Assembly: GCA_947492385.1 (NCBI GenBank)
Contig: CANLMX010000023.1
Coordinates: forward strand, 1 to 35,461
Direction: 5' to 3'
Length of the DNA stretch: 35,461 nucleotides
Origin: Planctomycetaceae bacterium
GTDB taxonomy: Bacteria; Planctomycetota; Phycisphaerae; Phycisphaerales; SM1A02
The stretch's first letter is position 1, and each line of letters begins with the position of its first letter. Both the position numbers and the translations under genes were made by a program. Below are positions 16,121-26,046 of the stretch, in pieces. The notes under the pieces are model-generated. The model worked only from the letters and a program-made list of their open reading frames with translations. It had not been told where the DNA came from and made no database searches.

Positions 16121-16158
16121 AAAAAGCGCGCCGCCCGCGCCATGAGGCGCGGGCGGCG
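16121..16158 (-). terminator. Intrinsic terminator of the secreted-protein gene
   Basis: A perfect 13-base-pair GC stem (16129-16141 with 16146-16158) closes a 4-base loop. On the minus strand it is followed three bases later by five Ts (16125-16121). It lies 29 bases after the stop of the minus-strand gene. On the plus strand the same hairpin follows the arfB stop but lacks a T run, so it would work weakly in that direction. Confidence 0.8.
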
Positions 16159-16187
16159 GAAGAGTCACGGATTCCTGACCGCGAGCG

Positions 16188-18425
16188 TCAGTTCGGGCAC
16201 GGGCCCCAGGCGCCGAGCAGCACGCCCAGGTCCTGGCCGTTGACCGAACCGTCGTCGTTCAGGTCGGGCGGGCACGGGGTGCCGGGGCACGCGCCCCACG
16301 CGCCGAGCAGCACGCCCAGGTCCTGGCCGTTCACGGCGCCGTCGCCGTTCAGGTCGGGGCGGCACGCCTCGACGCAGCCGATGTCGCCCGACAGGTCGAC
16401 CCACCACTGCGTGTCGAACGCACCGATGACCGAGATCGGGGTGAGTTCGGTGATGGCGCAGTCATCGGACGCGAGGTACGTCTCGGCCAGGCCGGTGGCG
16501 ACGTAGTCGTCGCCGGCATAGACCACGACGTTGCCGTCGCCGGCTTCGTCGGCGAAGGCGACCAGCGCAACCAGGGTGGCGCCGTTCGTGAGCTCGATGC
16601 ACTGCTGCGGGCCAGTGACCGTCACGATCTGGGCGGCAGCCGCCGGGTACAGGCCAACGTCCCACTCAGCCACGGGAACCAGTTCCGCCAGCACCGGGTC
16701 GCCACCGGTCGGGTCGACGTAGATGCCGAACCCGATCGCCTGGTAGTCGGCCTGGCAGACCATGCCGAAGTTGACGCACTCGAAGCTGTAGGCAGCGCCG
16801 AGCTGGTCCGACGTGAACACGCGGGCCACCAGGTTCACGGAGTTCGTGCAGCGCACGCCACCGTTGGCTGGAGCCGCCGTCCCGTTGCTGTTGACCGGGG
16901 CGGAACCCGGGGTCGTGCAGGTCTGGGGCGGGATCGGGTCGATGATGTCGACCGTGATCGTGCCGGGGCTGCCGGCGAACACGTCATCGACGAACGAACC
17001 GACGCGGATCAGGTAGCTGGCGCTTGCCTCGGGGTTGCCGAGGACCACGTCCAGCGTGCTCTCGAGCGCAGCGGCCGAGATGCACCCGACCAGGTCGTTC
17101 TCCAGGTCATCCCCGACGAACGTCGCGAAGTCGCCGACGTTGTAGACGCTGACCACGGGACGGATGTTCGCGTCGTCGTACACCACGTTGATCGCGAGGT
17201 CCGTGCCGAGCGGAACCTTGGCCGGCATGGTCACGAGGTACCACGTGTCCTTGAACGCGGCGCACGCGACCGGCTCAACCGGGCCGTCGGTGGTGGCCAG
17301 GGTCGAGTCGAACGACACGGGGGTGCCGTACTCGGACTCGCTGATCGCCCGCGGCGCGATGGCGCAGTTGTTCGCCGGGGTGGACGGGTCGCTGCACGCG
17401 TACGGAGCGGGCTCCACGAGCTGGAGCGCGATCTGGCCGGCGCATGCGGTGGCAGCAGAGATGCCGACCCGCATGAGGTAGTAGTTGCCGGGCGTGAAGT
17501 AGTCCGTGAAGTTGGCCGTGGGCACGGCCGGGGTGGCCTGGAAGCACTCGTAGGCCGACGCGGGGAGCGACCCCTCGTCATAGGCCGCCGGATCCGCACC
17601 GACTTCGTAGAGCGTCAGCCACACGTTGCCCTGGGTGCAGGCACCGAAGGTGACCGTGGCGTTGACGTCCGACCAGATCGAGGCCGAAGCGGGCACCTGG
17701 AACAGGTACCACACATCCTTCACGATCGGAGCGGTAAAGGTCGCTCCGCACACGCCGCCCGCCGGCGGACCGTCATTGGTCGCCTGCGTCGGGATGCTGA
17801 GCGAGAGGTTCGTGCCGGCGCTCAGCTGCGCTTCCGACACCAGGGTCGGGTTCGTTGCGCAGTTGTTGGCAGGCGCGCCCGCGATCGCCGGGTTGCACGC
17901 GTAGGTCCACGAGCTGTTCACGCCAACAAGCGTGATCGTGCCGGTAAACGTGCCGGAGGTGCCAGCAGCGCCGTAGCCGTTGCCGACCCACACGTTGTTG
18001 TCGCCGGTGGCGGTGGGGTTGCCGGTGAAGGCGATGGGGGTGGTCAGGGTGACGGTGCCGGTCACGGGCGTGCCCGGGGCGTCATCGCCGCCGTTCGGCC
18101 ACGGGTATCGCTGGCCGCCGCCGGTACCGACGAGGTTGCCGAAGCCGCCGACCTGGAGGGCGCCGCCCGTCGAGAGCGAACCCACGTCCAGGTAGACGCA
18201 CAGGTCATCCGCGTAGGTCAAGGCGACGGACGCGTTCAGCACCGCGTTCACCGAGACTGCCGTCAGGGAGCCCGTGAGGCCGATCTGGACGATGTCACCG
18301 TAGTACTGGGTGAAGTTGTAGCCAGGCCACGTCTGGTTCGTGAACGAGATCGTGACGTCGGCCGTCGCGGACGCCGCGATGGTCGCGGTCGCCAGCGAAG
18401 CGATGAGAGAACGATGAGAAAGCAT
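16188..18425 (-). CDS. Secreted protein with tandem PPC-like domains and dockerin-like C-terminal repeats
   Basis: A 745-residue exported protein. Residues 1-22 are a clear signal peptide ending in ASATA, with predicted cleavage before DVTIS. Residues ~23-170 are a Gly/Thr-rich beta domain. Two related domains follow, each opening with YAC...NNCA and containing a DxWYL(F/V) strand and a Y-L-(M/I)-R-V-G strand (about 174-340 and 341-498), resembling prepeptidase C-terminal beta domains. A further beta domain spans about 505-660. The end (690-745) carries two 30-residue-period repeats, each with [21 protein letters not shown], dockerin-like Ca-binding loops frequent in Phycisphaerae surface proteins. 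No catalytic motif was seen. Probably a cell-surface or envelope structural/adhesive protein; that role is inference. AGGAAG precedes the ATG by about ten bases. Confidence 0.82.
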   Translation of the reverse strand: MLSHRSLIASLATATIAASATADVTISFTNQTWPGYNFTQYYGDIVQIGLTGSLTAVSVNAVLNASVALTYADDLCVYLDVGSLSTGGALQVGGFGNLVGTGGGQRYPWPNGGDDAPGTPVTGTVTLTTPIAFTGNPTATGDNNVWVGNGYGAAGTSGTFTGTITLVGVNSSWTYACNPAIAGAPANNCATNPTLVSEAQLSAGTNLSLSIPTQATNDGPPAGGVCGATFTAPIVKDVWYLFQVPASASIWSDVNATVTFGACTQGNVWLTLYEVGADPAAYDEGSLPASAYECFQATPAVPTANFTDYFTPGNYYLMRVGISAATACAGQIALQLVEPAPYACSDPSTPANNCAIAPRAISESEYGTPVSFDSTLATTDGPVEPVACAAFKDTWYLVTMPAKVPLGTDLAINVVYDDANIRPVVSVYNVGDFATFVGDDLENDLVGCISAAALESTLDVVLGNPEASASYLIRVGSFVDDVFAGSPGTITVDIIDPIPPQTCTTPGSAPVNSNGTAAPANGGVRCTNSVNLVARVFTSDQLGAAYSFECVNFGMVCQADYQAIGFGIYVDPTGGDPVLAELVPVAEWDVGLYPAAAAQIVTVTGPQQCIELTNGATLVALVAFADEAGDGNVVVYAGDDYVATGLAETYLASDDCAITELTPISVIGAFDTQWWVDLSGDIGCVEACRPDLNGDGAVNGQDLGVLLGAWGACPGTPCPPDLNDDGSVNGQDLGVLLGAWGPCPN
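16191..16358 (-). repeat. Two tandem dockerin-like repeats, 90-base period
   Basis: The two copies are offset by exactly 90 bases and share an identical 32-base block (16210-16241 and 16300-16331). Each encodes an EF-hand-like loop with Asp/Asn at ligand positions, then GVLLGAWG and a CP pair. Confidence 0.85.
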
Positions 18426-18686
18426 GAGCGTCTCTTCCTTATCTTTCAGACTGAGGATGCGCAGAGGGCACTCCGGCCCAGCGAACGCACCTCACCTCGA
18501 CCCGACCGGGGCCACGGCGGCGTGAAGGGGGACGGCTCGCGCCCACTCACGCCGAACGATAAAACTGCGGCACTCCCATGAGCGCCCCGACAACACTAAC
18601 GCAACCTGAAGGCGTGGCCAACCATGGGTTCGGCCGAAATCGCATCAAAATCAGTGGATGAAAGCGCAGATGGCGTTATCGGACAA
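18426..18686. other. Intergenic region between purM and the secreted-protein gene
   Basis: 261 bases with no open gene, more AT-rich than its surroundings. It holds a ribosome binding site (AGGAAG, minus strand, near 18436-18441). A hairpin at 18616-18635 (two 4-base arms each side of a bulged G, loop CAT) may be the purM transcript end, but no T run follows. A TTTTAT tract at 18560-18565 (minus) could be part of a promoter; no confident -35/-10 pair was found. Confidence 0.4.
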
Positions 18687-19769
18687 TCAGCCAGCCAGAC
18701 GCACTTCGCCAGAACCCTTCGCGATGGCGCCGATCACCACCGGATTCTCACCGAGCTTCGCGAGTTTGGCGCAAACCGCCTCGGCGAAGGCCGGCCTCAC
18801 CATGAGCACGTATCCGATGCCCATGTTGAAGACCCGGAACATCTCGTCGCGCTCGACCCCGCCGTGCCGAGCCAGGAACGGGAAGATCGGGTGCGGCTGC
18901 CATGACGCGGGGTCGATCACCGCGTCCACCTTCGGGCCGAGCGCCCGGCAGATGTTCCCCGGGAGCCCGCCACCGGTGATGTGCGCCATGCCGCTGACGA
19001 CCCGCTTCTTCCGGTAGGACCCGAGCAGCTTCACGATTGGGCGGGCGTAGATCCGCGTCGGTTCCAGCAGCACCTTCCACAGCGGGTCCGGGCCGAGTTC
19101 GGGGTACGCACGATCGAGGTCCAGCCCGGCGTCGCGCACGATCCGCCGCACCAGGGTGAACCCATTCGAATGGACCCCGGAGGCCGGCAGCCCGATGATG
19201 ACGTCGCCCTTCTTGACCCGCGCGGCATCGACCACGCGGTCGAGCTCGACCACGCCCACGCAGAAGCCCGCGATGTCGAAGTCGCCCGGCTTGTAGATGT
19301 CAGGCATCTCGGCGCACTCGCCGCCGATCAGGGCGCAGCCGGCGATCTCGCACCCCTTCGCGACGCCCTCGATCATCTTGGCCGTCGCGTCGGGCTCGAG
19401 CTTCGAGAGTCCCAGGTAGTCGAGGAAGAACAGCGGCTCCGCACCCTGGACGATGAGGTCGTTGACGTTCATCGCCACGCAGTCGATCCCGACCGTGTCA
19501 TAGATGCGGCGCTCGGCGGCCAGCAGCACCTTGGTGCCGACGCCGTCGGTGCAGCCCACCAGCACCGGGTCCTTGTAGTTGCGCTTGAAGAGCTTCTGGT
19601 TGTAGTCCAGCCGGAACATGCCGGCGAACGCACCGTGCTGCCCCATCACGCGCGGGCCATGCGTCCGCTTCAACAGGCCCTTGATGCGGTCGACGACCTC
19701 GTCGCCGGCGTCGATGTCGACCCCGGCCTCCTTGTAGGTGAGCGGACGGCGGGTCTTCGGCTCGGTCAT
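18687..19769 (-). CDS. purM: Phosphoribosylformylglycinamidine cyclo-ligase (AIR synthetase)
   Basis: Closes the imidazole ring in purine synthesis, converting FGAM plus ATP to AIR. The 360-residue length is normal. Landmarks: YKEAGVDIDAGDEVVDRIK at the N-terminus, LVGCTDGVGTKV, CVAMNVNDL and GAEPLFFLDYL, GGECAEMPDIY, GLPASGVHSNGFTLVR, MAHITGGGLPGNICR and FNMGIGYVL. The start at 19769 overlaps the upstream MFS stop in an ATGA, with weak GGTGAAG before it; an in-frame ATG at 19784 is less likely. It is the last gene of a sucD-MFS-purM operon, an unusual partner set for purM. Confidence 0.97.
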   Translation of the reverse strand: MTEPKTRRPLTYKEAGVDIDAGDEVVDRIKGLLKRTHGPRVMGQHGAFAGMFRLDYNQKLFKRNYKDPVLVGCTDGVGTKVLLAAERRIYDTVGIDCVAMNVNDLIVQGAEPLFFLDYLGLSKLEPDATAKMIEGVAKGCEIAGCALIGGECAEMPDIYKPGDFDIAGFCVGVVELDRVVDAARVKKGDVIIGLPASGVHSNGFTLVRRIVRDAGLDLDRAYPELGPDPLWKVLLEPTRIYARPIVKLLGSYRKKRVVSGMAHITGGGLPGNICRALGPKVDAVIDPASWQPHPIFPFLARHGGVERDEMFRVFNMGIGYVLMVRPAFAEAVCAKLAKLGENPVVIGAIAKGSGEVRLAG

Positions 19770-21073
19770 GGCTGCTTCACCCATGGGAGGGAAGATCGTA
19801 CCGGGCGCGTGACCAGCGGAATCAGGAGGATTCCGGGGATGCCCGCCACCATCGCCGCCACCAGGAACCATGGGTAGTCGAGCGCGGCCGCCAGCGCGCC
19901 ACCCGCGCCTCGGGCAAGCGCGTTGCCAAGGGCCATCAGCGCGGTCAGGAGCGCATACTGCGTTGCGGTGAAGCGCCGGTCGCAGACGCCCATCAGGAAC
20001 GCGACGAAGCCGCTGGTGACGAGGCCGATCACGAAGTTCTCGACGCCGATCGCGGGGACCAGCGCCCACACGGGAGGCGGAGTTGCAGGCGTCGCATGGA
20101 CCGTGGCGCCGTACGCGAGCACGAGCGCCAGGAACCCGCAGATGCTCACGCAATGCGCCACGCCGAACACCCAAAGGCAGCGCACCACCCCGAGCCGTGC
20201 AACCATCCATCCACCGACGCCCGCACCCGCGATGGTCATGCCGATGCCGAACGCCTGGCGGATCCAGCCGATCGACGCGGGCGAGTACCCGAGTCCCTTC
20301 ATGAGGAGCGGCGTGGTGATCGCGTTCGCAAGCTGGTCCGGGAGCTTGAAGACCAGGACGAAGGCCAGGAGCGCCGGGAATGCCCAGCCCCAGCCACGCA
20401 CGAACTCGGCCACCGGCGACACCACCGACTCACGCAGCCCGGGCCGAGAGCGTGCCACGGCAGGTTCGGGCGTGACGAGCGTCGCGGCGATGCCGATCAC
20501 CATCGCCAAGGCGCCCGCGAACGCCGCCACCCGCCAGCCGACCGTATCGGCGGTCGCAAGCACGCCCGCGCCAAGCACCACGAACGCGATGCGATATCCC
20601 GTGACGAAAGAACTGGCGCCGGCACCGAGCTCGTCGGCGCGGAGCGACTCGGTGCGGAATGCGTCGGCCACCGTGTCTTGGGTGGCGGACAGGAATGCCA
20701 CGGCGGCAAGCAGGGCCGTGAATGCGATGGGCCGCTCCGGTCCCACCAGGCACATCGCGACGAGCCCCGCAAGCACCGCCACCTGAGTGAGCAGCAGCCA
20801 TCCGCGCCGCAACCCGAGCCGCCCGAGCATCGGCACGTGCAACGCGTCGACCGCCGGCGCCCACAGGAACTTCAATGCGTACGGGAACGTCCAGAACCCG
20901 AGCGCCCCGACCGCGGCCACGTCCCACCCGTCGGCGGTGGCCCACGCCGAGGCGACGTCGGTGACGAAGACGTTCGGGAGCCCGCCGGCGAAGCCGAGCG
21001 CCAGCAGGCCCAGCATCGTGCGATTGCCGTACAGCCGCAGGAAACCGGGACGCGCCGGGGACGCCGCGCTCAT
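19766..21073 (-). CDS. MFS transporter, AmpG-like
   Basis: A 435-residue permease with about 12 hydrophobic segments. The N-terminal half resembles AmpG-type carriers: [36 protein letters not shown] followed by [10 protein letters not shown], and [15 protein letters not shown] with its acidic residues in the fourth to fifth helix region. AmpG imports anhydromuropeptides for cell-wall recycling, but related planctomycete proteins may carry other solutes, so the substrate is open. Both ends are coupled by ATGA overlaps, with sucD upstream and purM downstream. Confidence 0.85.
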   Translation of the reverse strand: MSAASPARPGFLRLYGNRTMLGLLALGFAGGLPNVFVTDVASAWATADGWDVAAVGALGFWTFPYALKFLWAPAVDALHVPMLGRLGLRRGWLLLTQVAVLAGLVAMCLVGPERPIAFTALLAAVAFLSATQDTVADAFRTESLRADELGAGASSFVTGYRIAFVVLGAGVLATADTVGWRVAAFAGALAMVIGIAATLVTPEPAVARSRPGLRESVVSPVAEFVRGWGWAFPALLAFVLVFKLPDQLANAITTPLLMKGLGYSPASIGWIRQAFGIGMTIAGAGVGGWMVARLGVVRCLWVFGVAHCVSICGFLALVLAYGATVHATPATPPPVWALVPAIGVENFVIGLVTSGFVAFLMGVCDRRFTATQYALLTALMALGNALARGAGGALAAALDYPWFLVAAMVAGIPGILLIPLVTRPVRSSLPWVKQP

Positions 21074-22020
21074 GCCGCGACCGCGGCCACCCCAAGCGCG
21101 CTCGCCATCGCCGAGCCGAGGTCTGCCGGGCTCTCGGCCACGGCCAGGCCGCTCGCACGCAGCGCCTCGATCTTGGACTGCGCCGTGTCGTCGGCTCCGC
21201 CAATGATGGCGCCCGCGTGGCCCATGCGCCGGCCCGGGGGCGCGGTGCGGCCGGCGATGAAGGCCACCACCGGCTTGTGGCGCATGTGGGCCTGGATCCA
21301 TCGCCCGGCCTCGACCTCGTCGGTGCCGCCGATCTCGCCGATCATGATGACGCCATCGGTGTCCTGGTCGGCCGCGAACATCTCGAGGACATCGATGAAG
21401 TTGACGCCCTTGACGGGGTCACCTCCGATGCCGACGCAGGTCGACTGACCGATGCCGCGCTCGGAGGTCTGCCACACCGCCTCGTAGGTCAGCGTGCCCG
21501 AGCGGCTCACGATGCCGACCGCCTTGCGCGTCGAGGCGTCAAGCCGGTGCGTGTGGATGTAGCCCGGCATGATGCCGATCTTGCAGCCGCCTTCGTACCG
21601 ACCGGGCGTGCCGGTCTTGCGGCCCGGCGTGATGACGCCCGGGCAGTTCGGTCCCACGAGCACCGAGTCGGGGTAGCCGGCCAGGCGCGCGCGCACCTTC
21701 ACCATGTCCTGCACCGGGATGCCCTCGGTGATCGCGACGATGGTGCGGACGCCCGCGTCGGCCGCCTCCAGGATCGCGTCCGCGGCGAACGGCGGCGGCA
21801 CGAAGATCATGCTCGCGGTCGCTCCGGTCGATCGCACCGCCTGCGCCACGGTGTCGAAGATCGGAAGACCGTTCGCGTCCTTCTGGCCGCCCTTCCCGGG
21901 CGTCGTCCCGCCGACCATGCGCGTGCCGTAGTCGAGGCAGCCCTTGGTGTGGAACGCACCGGAGGACCCGGTGATGCCCTGGCAGATGACGGTCGTGTGT
22001 GCGTCGACGAGGATGGCCAT
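21070..22020 (-). CDS. sucD: Succinyl-CoA synthetase (ADP/GDP-forming) subunit alpha
   Basis: Catalyses the TCA step succinyl-CoA to succinate with ATP or GTP formation, as a complex with SucB/C-type beta subunit. 316 residues. CoA-binding Rossmann start: [62 protein letters not shown] and GIGGDPVKG follow. The phosphohistidine is H268 in [12 protein letters not shown]. Two short insertions relative to the usual enzyme flank the CKIGIMPG segment (residues ~134-145 and ~155-166). sucC is absent from the window: the upstream neighbour is the divergent cysE. A TATCCT on the minus strand near 22078-22083 could be its -10. Confidence 0.96.
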   Translation of the reverse strand: MAILVDAHTTVICQGITGSSGAFHTKGCLDYGTRMVGGTTPGKGGQKDANGLPIFDTVAQAVRSTGATASMIFVPPPFAADAILEAADAGVRTIVAITEGIPVQDMVKVRARLAGYPDSVLVGPNCPGVITPGRKTGTPGRYEGGCKIGIMPGYIHTHRLDASTRKAVGIVSRSGTLTYEAVWQTSERGIGQSTCVGIGGDPVKGVNFIDVLEMFAADQDTDGVIMIGEIGGTDEVEAGRWIQAHMRHKPVVAFIAGRTAPPGRRMGHAGAIIGGADDTAQSKIEALRASGLAVAESPADLGSAMASALGVAAVAA

Positions 22021-22092
22021 GGCGTTGAGGTGGTCCGGGTGCGGTGCGCGGCGAAGGCCGCCGCGAGGGGCGGTGAGGATAGCCGAATGGGC

Positions 22093-22098
22093 TAGGAT
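22093..22098 (+). promoter_or_regulatory. Putative -10 element of cysE (leaderless type)
   Basis: TAGGAT ends 9 bases before the ATG at 22108 and no Shine-Dalgarno is present. The layout matches nuoI (TAGAAT plus 9). Confidence 0.5.
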
Positions 22099-22107
22099 CG
22101 GACCCTC

Positions 22108-22998
22108 ATGCAGCGCTCGGCCGAGCCGGACCTCGCCAACGCAATCGCCGCGTCGATCACGGCGCTGCCGGCGATCGCACGGCTCGGCGCGGGGCCGATG
22201 CCCGGCCGCGCGACGGCGGAACGACTGCTCTCCCTGATGCGCGAGTTCGCGTTCCCGGGGTTCCATGCGCCAGCCCATGCGCCGGCACACGCGGACGCCG
22301 CGTCGTTCGTCGCGGAACGCCTTCCGGCGCTCATTGCCGCGGTCATCGACGCGATCGAGACCTCGTCGCGCGCGACGGGTGCCGAGATCGACGCGAAGGC
22401 GGCCGCATCGGCGCTGCTCGCGCGAATCCCCGCGATCCGCGAGGCGCTGGCGCGCGACGTGCAGTCCGCGTTCGACGGAGACCCCGCCGCGCGGAGCGTC
22501 GTGGAGGTGGTCGCGTGCTACCCGGGCATCGCGGCGCTCGCCGCGCACCGCTTCGCGCACGAGCTGTGGGTGCTGGGCGTGCCGATCCTGCCGCGCCTCC
22601 TTGCGGAGGTCGCGCACTCCGAGACCGGCATCGACATCCACCCGGGCGCACGCATCGGCGCCGGAACGTTCATCGACCACGGCACGGGCGTCGTCATCGG
22701 CGAGACCTGCGAGATCGGGCCGGGGTGCCGCATCTACCAAGGCGTGACGCTGGGCGCGCGCAAGTTCGAGCGCGGCGCCGATGGAGCGCTCGTCAAGGGC
22801 ACGAAGCGGCACCCGACGCTCGAGGCGGGCGTCACCGTGTACGCGGGCGCGACGATCCTGGGTGGCGACACCGTGATCGGTGCCGGCGCCGTGGTCGCGG
22901 GCGGCGTGTTCGTGACGTCGAGTGTGCCGGCCGGTCACCTCGTCGCAGGGCCGAAGACCCAGGTGCGAGTGATGCCGCACGGCGGGGAACTTCCGTGA
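22108..22998 (+). CDS. cysE: Serine O-acetyltransferase
   Basis: Acetylates serine to O-acetylserine, the first step of cysteine synthesis. 296 residues. The N-terminal ~130 residues are helical (oligomerisation domain, Ala-rich here). The core has [38 protein letters not shown], typical of the SAT catalytic domain, then the left-handed beta-helix: [56 protein letters not shown]. Catalytic His residues lie in IDIHPGA and FIDHGTG. A 30-residue insert ([20 protein letters not shown]) in the hexapeptide region is common in planctomycete and epsilon-type SATs. The stop overlaps the next gene's GTG in a GTGA. Confidence 0.94.
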   Translation: MQRSAEPDLANAIAASITALPAIARLGAGPMPGRATAERLLSLMREFAFPGFHAPAHAPAHADAASFVAERLPALIAAVIDAIETSSRATGAEIDAKAAASALLARIPAIREALARDVQSAFDGDPAARSVVEVVACYPGIAALAAHRFAHELWVLGVPILPRLLAEVAHSETGIDIHPGARIGAGTFIDHGTGVVIGETCEIGPGCRIYQGVTLGARKFERGADGALVKGTKRHPTLEAGVTVYAGATILGGDTVIGAGAVVAGGVFVTSSVPAGHLVAGPKTQVRVMPHGGELP

Positions 22999-23981
22999 GC
23001 GCGCGGCTGCGCGACCCCATGCGCGGACTGTCGGCCGGTGCCCTCGCCTGCCTGGCCGCGGCGCTGCTGGCGACGGTGCCCGCCGCGATGCCGATCGCCT
23101 CGGCGCGCGCGCCCGCGCCCGGGGTCGATGCCCGCACGCTGTGGTCGCGCGTCCACTTCATCGGGGCGAGCGCGAGCGCGGGATTCGGCGTCCGCATGCC
23201 GGGCGCGCGCGCCGGCGCAGGGCGCGGCGAGGCCATGACGCTCGCGCGCGTCGCCGGCCTTGCGCGCGTCGGCGCGGGCGAGGTGACCGGGGATGCGACC
23301 GGGATGTTCTTCATGTCGCCCCTCCAGACGGGCGAGGGACAGGTGGAACAGTCGCTCGCCATGGACCCGCCGCCGACCCTGGTGGTCGCGGACGACTTCC
23401 TCTTCTGGTTCACCTACGGCGCGACCGACGCCGACCGGAGGCCGGTGCGCGACGAGTCGCAACGGCTCGCGACGCTGGAGCGCGGGCTCGCGCTGCTCGA
23501 GCGCATCGACGCACGCGGCATCCCGCTCGTCGTCGGCGACATCCCCGACATGTCCCCCGCGGTCGGGCGCATGCTCTCGCGCGCGCAGATGCCCGAGGCC
23601 GAGACCATCGGCCGCGCGAATGCGCGCATCCGGGAGTGGGCACGCGAGCGGCCGCGGGTCGCGGTGCTGCCGCTGGCCCGGCTCGTGGAGGACCTGCGTT
23701 CGGGCAAGCCCTTCACCGCGGGTCGCCGGTCCTGGAGCGAATCCACGGACGGACCGCTGATCCAGCGCGACCAGCTGCACCCCACGTTCGCCGGGACCGT
23801 CGCGCTGCTCGCGCGGTCCGAGCAGGCCGCGAACGAGCGCCTGCTCGGGTTCCGCCAGCCGAATGCGCCGGGGACGCCCGTGGCGTTCGAGCACGACCCG
23901 GCTGCGGTGGCCGAGAACGCGCGGCTTGAGGCCGGCCCCGGCCGACAGGCCGTGCCGGTCCGCGCTGCTCCGGCTCGATGA
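22995..23981 (+). CDS. Secreted SGNH/GDSL-hydrolase-like protein
   Basis: A 328-residue protein with an N-terminal signal sequence: basic start, hydrophobic stretch about residues 12-30, likely cleaved near ASA. Block I is [13 protein letters not shown], with Ser in the GxSxS/GDS position, and block V is [13 protein letters not shown], giving the catalytic Asp-x-x-His. The segments between ([25 protein letters not shown]) fit the central strands of an SGNH fold. The canonical Gly and Asn blocks are not obvious, so this may be a divergent esterase/lipase or an inactive relative. The start GTG 22995 overlaps the cysE stop. The C-terminal 50 residues are disordered-looking. Confidence 0.72.
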   Translation: MSARLRDPMRGLSAGALACLAAALLATVPAAMPIASARAPAPGVDARTLWSRVHFIGASASAGFGVRMPGARAGAGRGEAMTLARVAGLARVGAGEVTGDATGMFFMSPLQTGEGQVEQSLAMDPPPTLVVADDFLFWFTYGATDADRRPVRDESQRLATLERGLALLERIDARGIPLVVGDIPDMSPAVGRMLSRAQMPEAETIGRANARIREWARERPRVAVLPLARLVEDLRSGKPFTAGRRSWSESTDGPLIQRDQLHPTFAGTVALLARSEQAANERLLGFRQPNAPGTPVAFEHDPAAVAENARLEAGPGRQAVPVRAAPAR

Positions 23982-24012
23982 CCGTCGCGCACGTCCCCGG
24001 AGCGTCGCGGGC

Positions 24013-26046
24013 TCAGGCCTGCAGCTGTGCAAGCCGCCGCTTGACTTCAGGATCCTGGGTGCGCTGCATCAGGCCGTTCATCCACTCGACCGCGGCTGCA
24101 TCGCCCTCGGTGGCACGCAGCGCCGGCAGCAGCGCCTGGGCGTCCTGGTCGAGACGTGGCTCGCGTACCGCCGCCTTCAGCACCGCGATCGCTCCACGGT
24201 CCCGCAGCGTGCGGAGGTCGGTGGCCCACATCTGCCACAGCATGTCGCGCTCCTCGAACGAGGGCTTCGGCACGAGCGTCCATGCTTCCATGAACGAAGC
24301 GCGCGCACCCGTGCGGAACAGCGGCCCGAGCGCGGCCGGTGCCACGGCCGCCGCGGGTCCGGCGCCGCGGCTGCGCGCAAGTTGCCAGAGCTGCGCCGCC
24401 ACGGCATCGTCGCCGCACGCGACGAGGTCGCGCATGGCCGCTGCCAGCGCCGATGCGACCGTCGATTCGTCCGCGGCCGACTTCGAGCGCTCGAGCGCGG
24501 CCCGGGCCTGCGCACGCACGTCGACTTCACCGTCGACGGGCGCGGCCCCGATGCGGCCGGGGAACATCGCGGCGGTCTTCGGCGCCGGGATCGTCATCAG
24601 CGGATCGCCCAGCGTCGTGATGCGCCAGACCTGCGGGATCGTGTCGCCCTGCCACTGGCGGCCCGCCACCAGGAACGGCGTGAGGGCCGAGAGGCGGTCG
24701 ACGAAGACCGCCGGCGGCACGAAGGCCAGCAGGAACGGCTCGTGGACGCTCCCGACGTAGGCATACGCGCCATGCGCGAGCCAGCGCCCGCCCACCGACC
24801 ACCCGGCGTCGGGCACCTGCAGCGAGAAGCTATGCACCATCTGCAGCGCGAGCGGCCGACGCAGCACCGGGATGTCGGTGCTTGGCGCGACGGCCGAGCG
24901 CGCGAGTTCAAGGAAGTCGGCGTTTCCGCTCGAGTTCAGGAACATCACGTCCGCCGACACGCCTGCGGGCAGGAGCCCGCGCCACGCATCGACGGTGCCG
25001 TCCTCGCCCTGCCACGCGCGCACCTTGAAGCCCGCGGACTCGAGGGCCGGCACGACGCGCTCGAATCCGTACTGCGCGAACGGCGCGCCCGCGCCGCGGC
25101 CGCCGTAGCCGTCGAAGGCCCACGCCTCGGTGCGGCGCAGGAACAGCGAGCACATCGCCATCGACGACGCGCGGACGGCGTCACCGTGCACCTGGGCGGC
25201 GAACGCGTAGCGCGATCCGTCGGGATGCCTGCACAACGCGTCGGTGAGCGCGAACGGCCCCGCGTCCGCGGGAATGCCCGGATTGCGCCCGCCCGGCGGC
25301 GATGCGAGCGACACGCGCACGCCCGCGCGCCTGCACAGGGTGAAGGCGTCGAGTTGGTCGCCGAGGCCGGTCCACGAGAGGCCCGAGGTCTCGAACGCGG
25401 CGCGCACGGCGGAATCGAACGCGCCGAACGACGCCGCATCGACCACGTCGTCGGCCGATGCGCCGAGCGGCTGCTCAAGCCACACGAGCGGCTGCCCGCG
25501 CCCGGCCGCCAGCGCCAGCGCCGCGATCCACGCCGGGTCCGATGCGCTCGCCGCGACGATGCCTGCGGGGATCACCCCGGCGGTGCGCAGAGCGGCGATC
25601 GGCCCGGCTTCGGGCGTGCCGCCCCACGCGCGCGCAAGCGCGCCGTCCACGGCCGCGCGCACGGGGGCGGCGTCGGCAAAGCCTGAATCCGCGACCGAGC
25701 GCCGCAACACGGTGGATGGCTTGAACGCCCGGATGAACCGAGGTGCGAACGACGCGTCCTCGACGAGCACCGGCCATCGCTCGGAGGGCGTCCACTTCGC
25801 GATCTCGGCAACGAACGACGCCGCGTCAGGGACCAGCACCACCTGGTCGCGCACGGCGAGACGGACCTCGACCTCGAGCGACCGCGCACCGAGCCGCGCG
25901 AACCACGGCATCCGGGCAAGCGCCTCTTCGGCCGAGACCTGCGTGGGACGTGCGGGGGCCGTGGGCGGTGCGGCTGGAGGCGGCGCGGCCGTGGGCGGCG
26001 CGGCCTGTGCCAGCGCGACGATCGATGCCGCCGCGAGGACCATCAT
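24013..26046 (-). CDS. Secreted protein with clan-CD-peptidase-like C-terminal region (TIGR03790-like)
   Basis: A 677-residue protein. Residues 1-16 are a short signal-like hydrophobic start, followed by an Ala/Pro-rich linker (17-34). No catalytic motif was found in the N-terminal half (40-360). Around 366-490 the order VMFLNSSGNADF, then AYVGSVHEPFLLAFVPP, then TTLGDPLM resembles the end of gingipain/caspase-fold proteins and the planctomycete TIGR03790 family. There a His-Gly precedes the acidic and GDPL parts, but here the expected His-Gly is Ser-Gly, so activity is doubtful. Residues 500-677 are helical and repeat-like. This relationship is inferred from remembered patterns. The start ATG 26046 overlaps the aquaporin stop (ATGA) and is preceded by GGGGAG. 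Confidence 0.6.
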   Translation of the reverse strand: MMVLAAASIVALAQAAPPTAAPPPAAPPTAPARPTQVSAEEALARMPWFARLGARSLEVEVRLAVRDQVVLVPDAASFVAEIAKWTPSERWPVLVEDASFAPRFIRAFKPSTVLRRSVADSGFADAAPVRAAVDGALARAWGGTPEAGPIAALRTAGVIPAGIVAASASDPAWIAALALAAGRGQPLVWLEQPLGASADDVVDAASFGAFDSAVRAAFETSGLSWTGLGDQLDAFTLCRRAGVRVSLASPPGGRNPGIPADAGPFALTDALCRHPDGSRYAFAAQVHGDAVRASSMAMCSLFLRRTEAWAFDGYGGRGAGAPFAQYGFERVVPALESAGFKVRAWQGEDGTVDAWRGLLPAGVSADVMFLNSSGNADFLELARSAVAPSTDIPVLRRPLALQMVHSFSLQVPDAGWSVGGRWLAHGAYAYVGSVHEPFLLAFVPPAVFVDRLSALTPFLVAGRQWQGDTIPQVWRITTLGDPLMTIPAPKTAAMFPGRIGAAPVDGEVDVRAQARAALERSKSAADESTVASALAAAMRDLVACGDDAVAAQLWQLARSRGAGPAAAVAPAALGPLFRTGARASFMEAWTLVPKPSFEERDMLWQMWATDLRTLRDRGAIAVLKAAVREPRLDQDAQALLPALRATEGDAAAVEWMNGLMQRTQDPEVKRRLAQLQA

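Noticed and set aside
18540-18700. Short AT-richer stretch as a possible tRNA or small RNA
   Set aside because: No cloverleaf or acceptor/T-loop consensus could be folded by eye, and no terminator follows.
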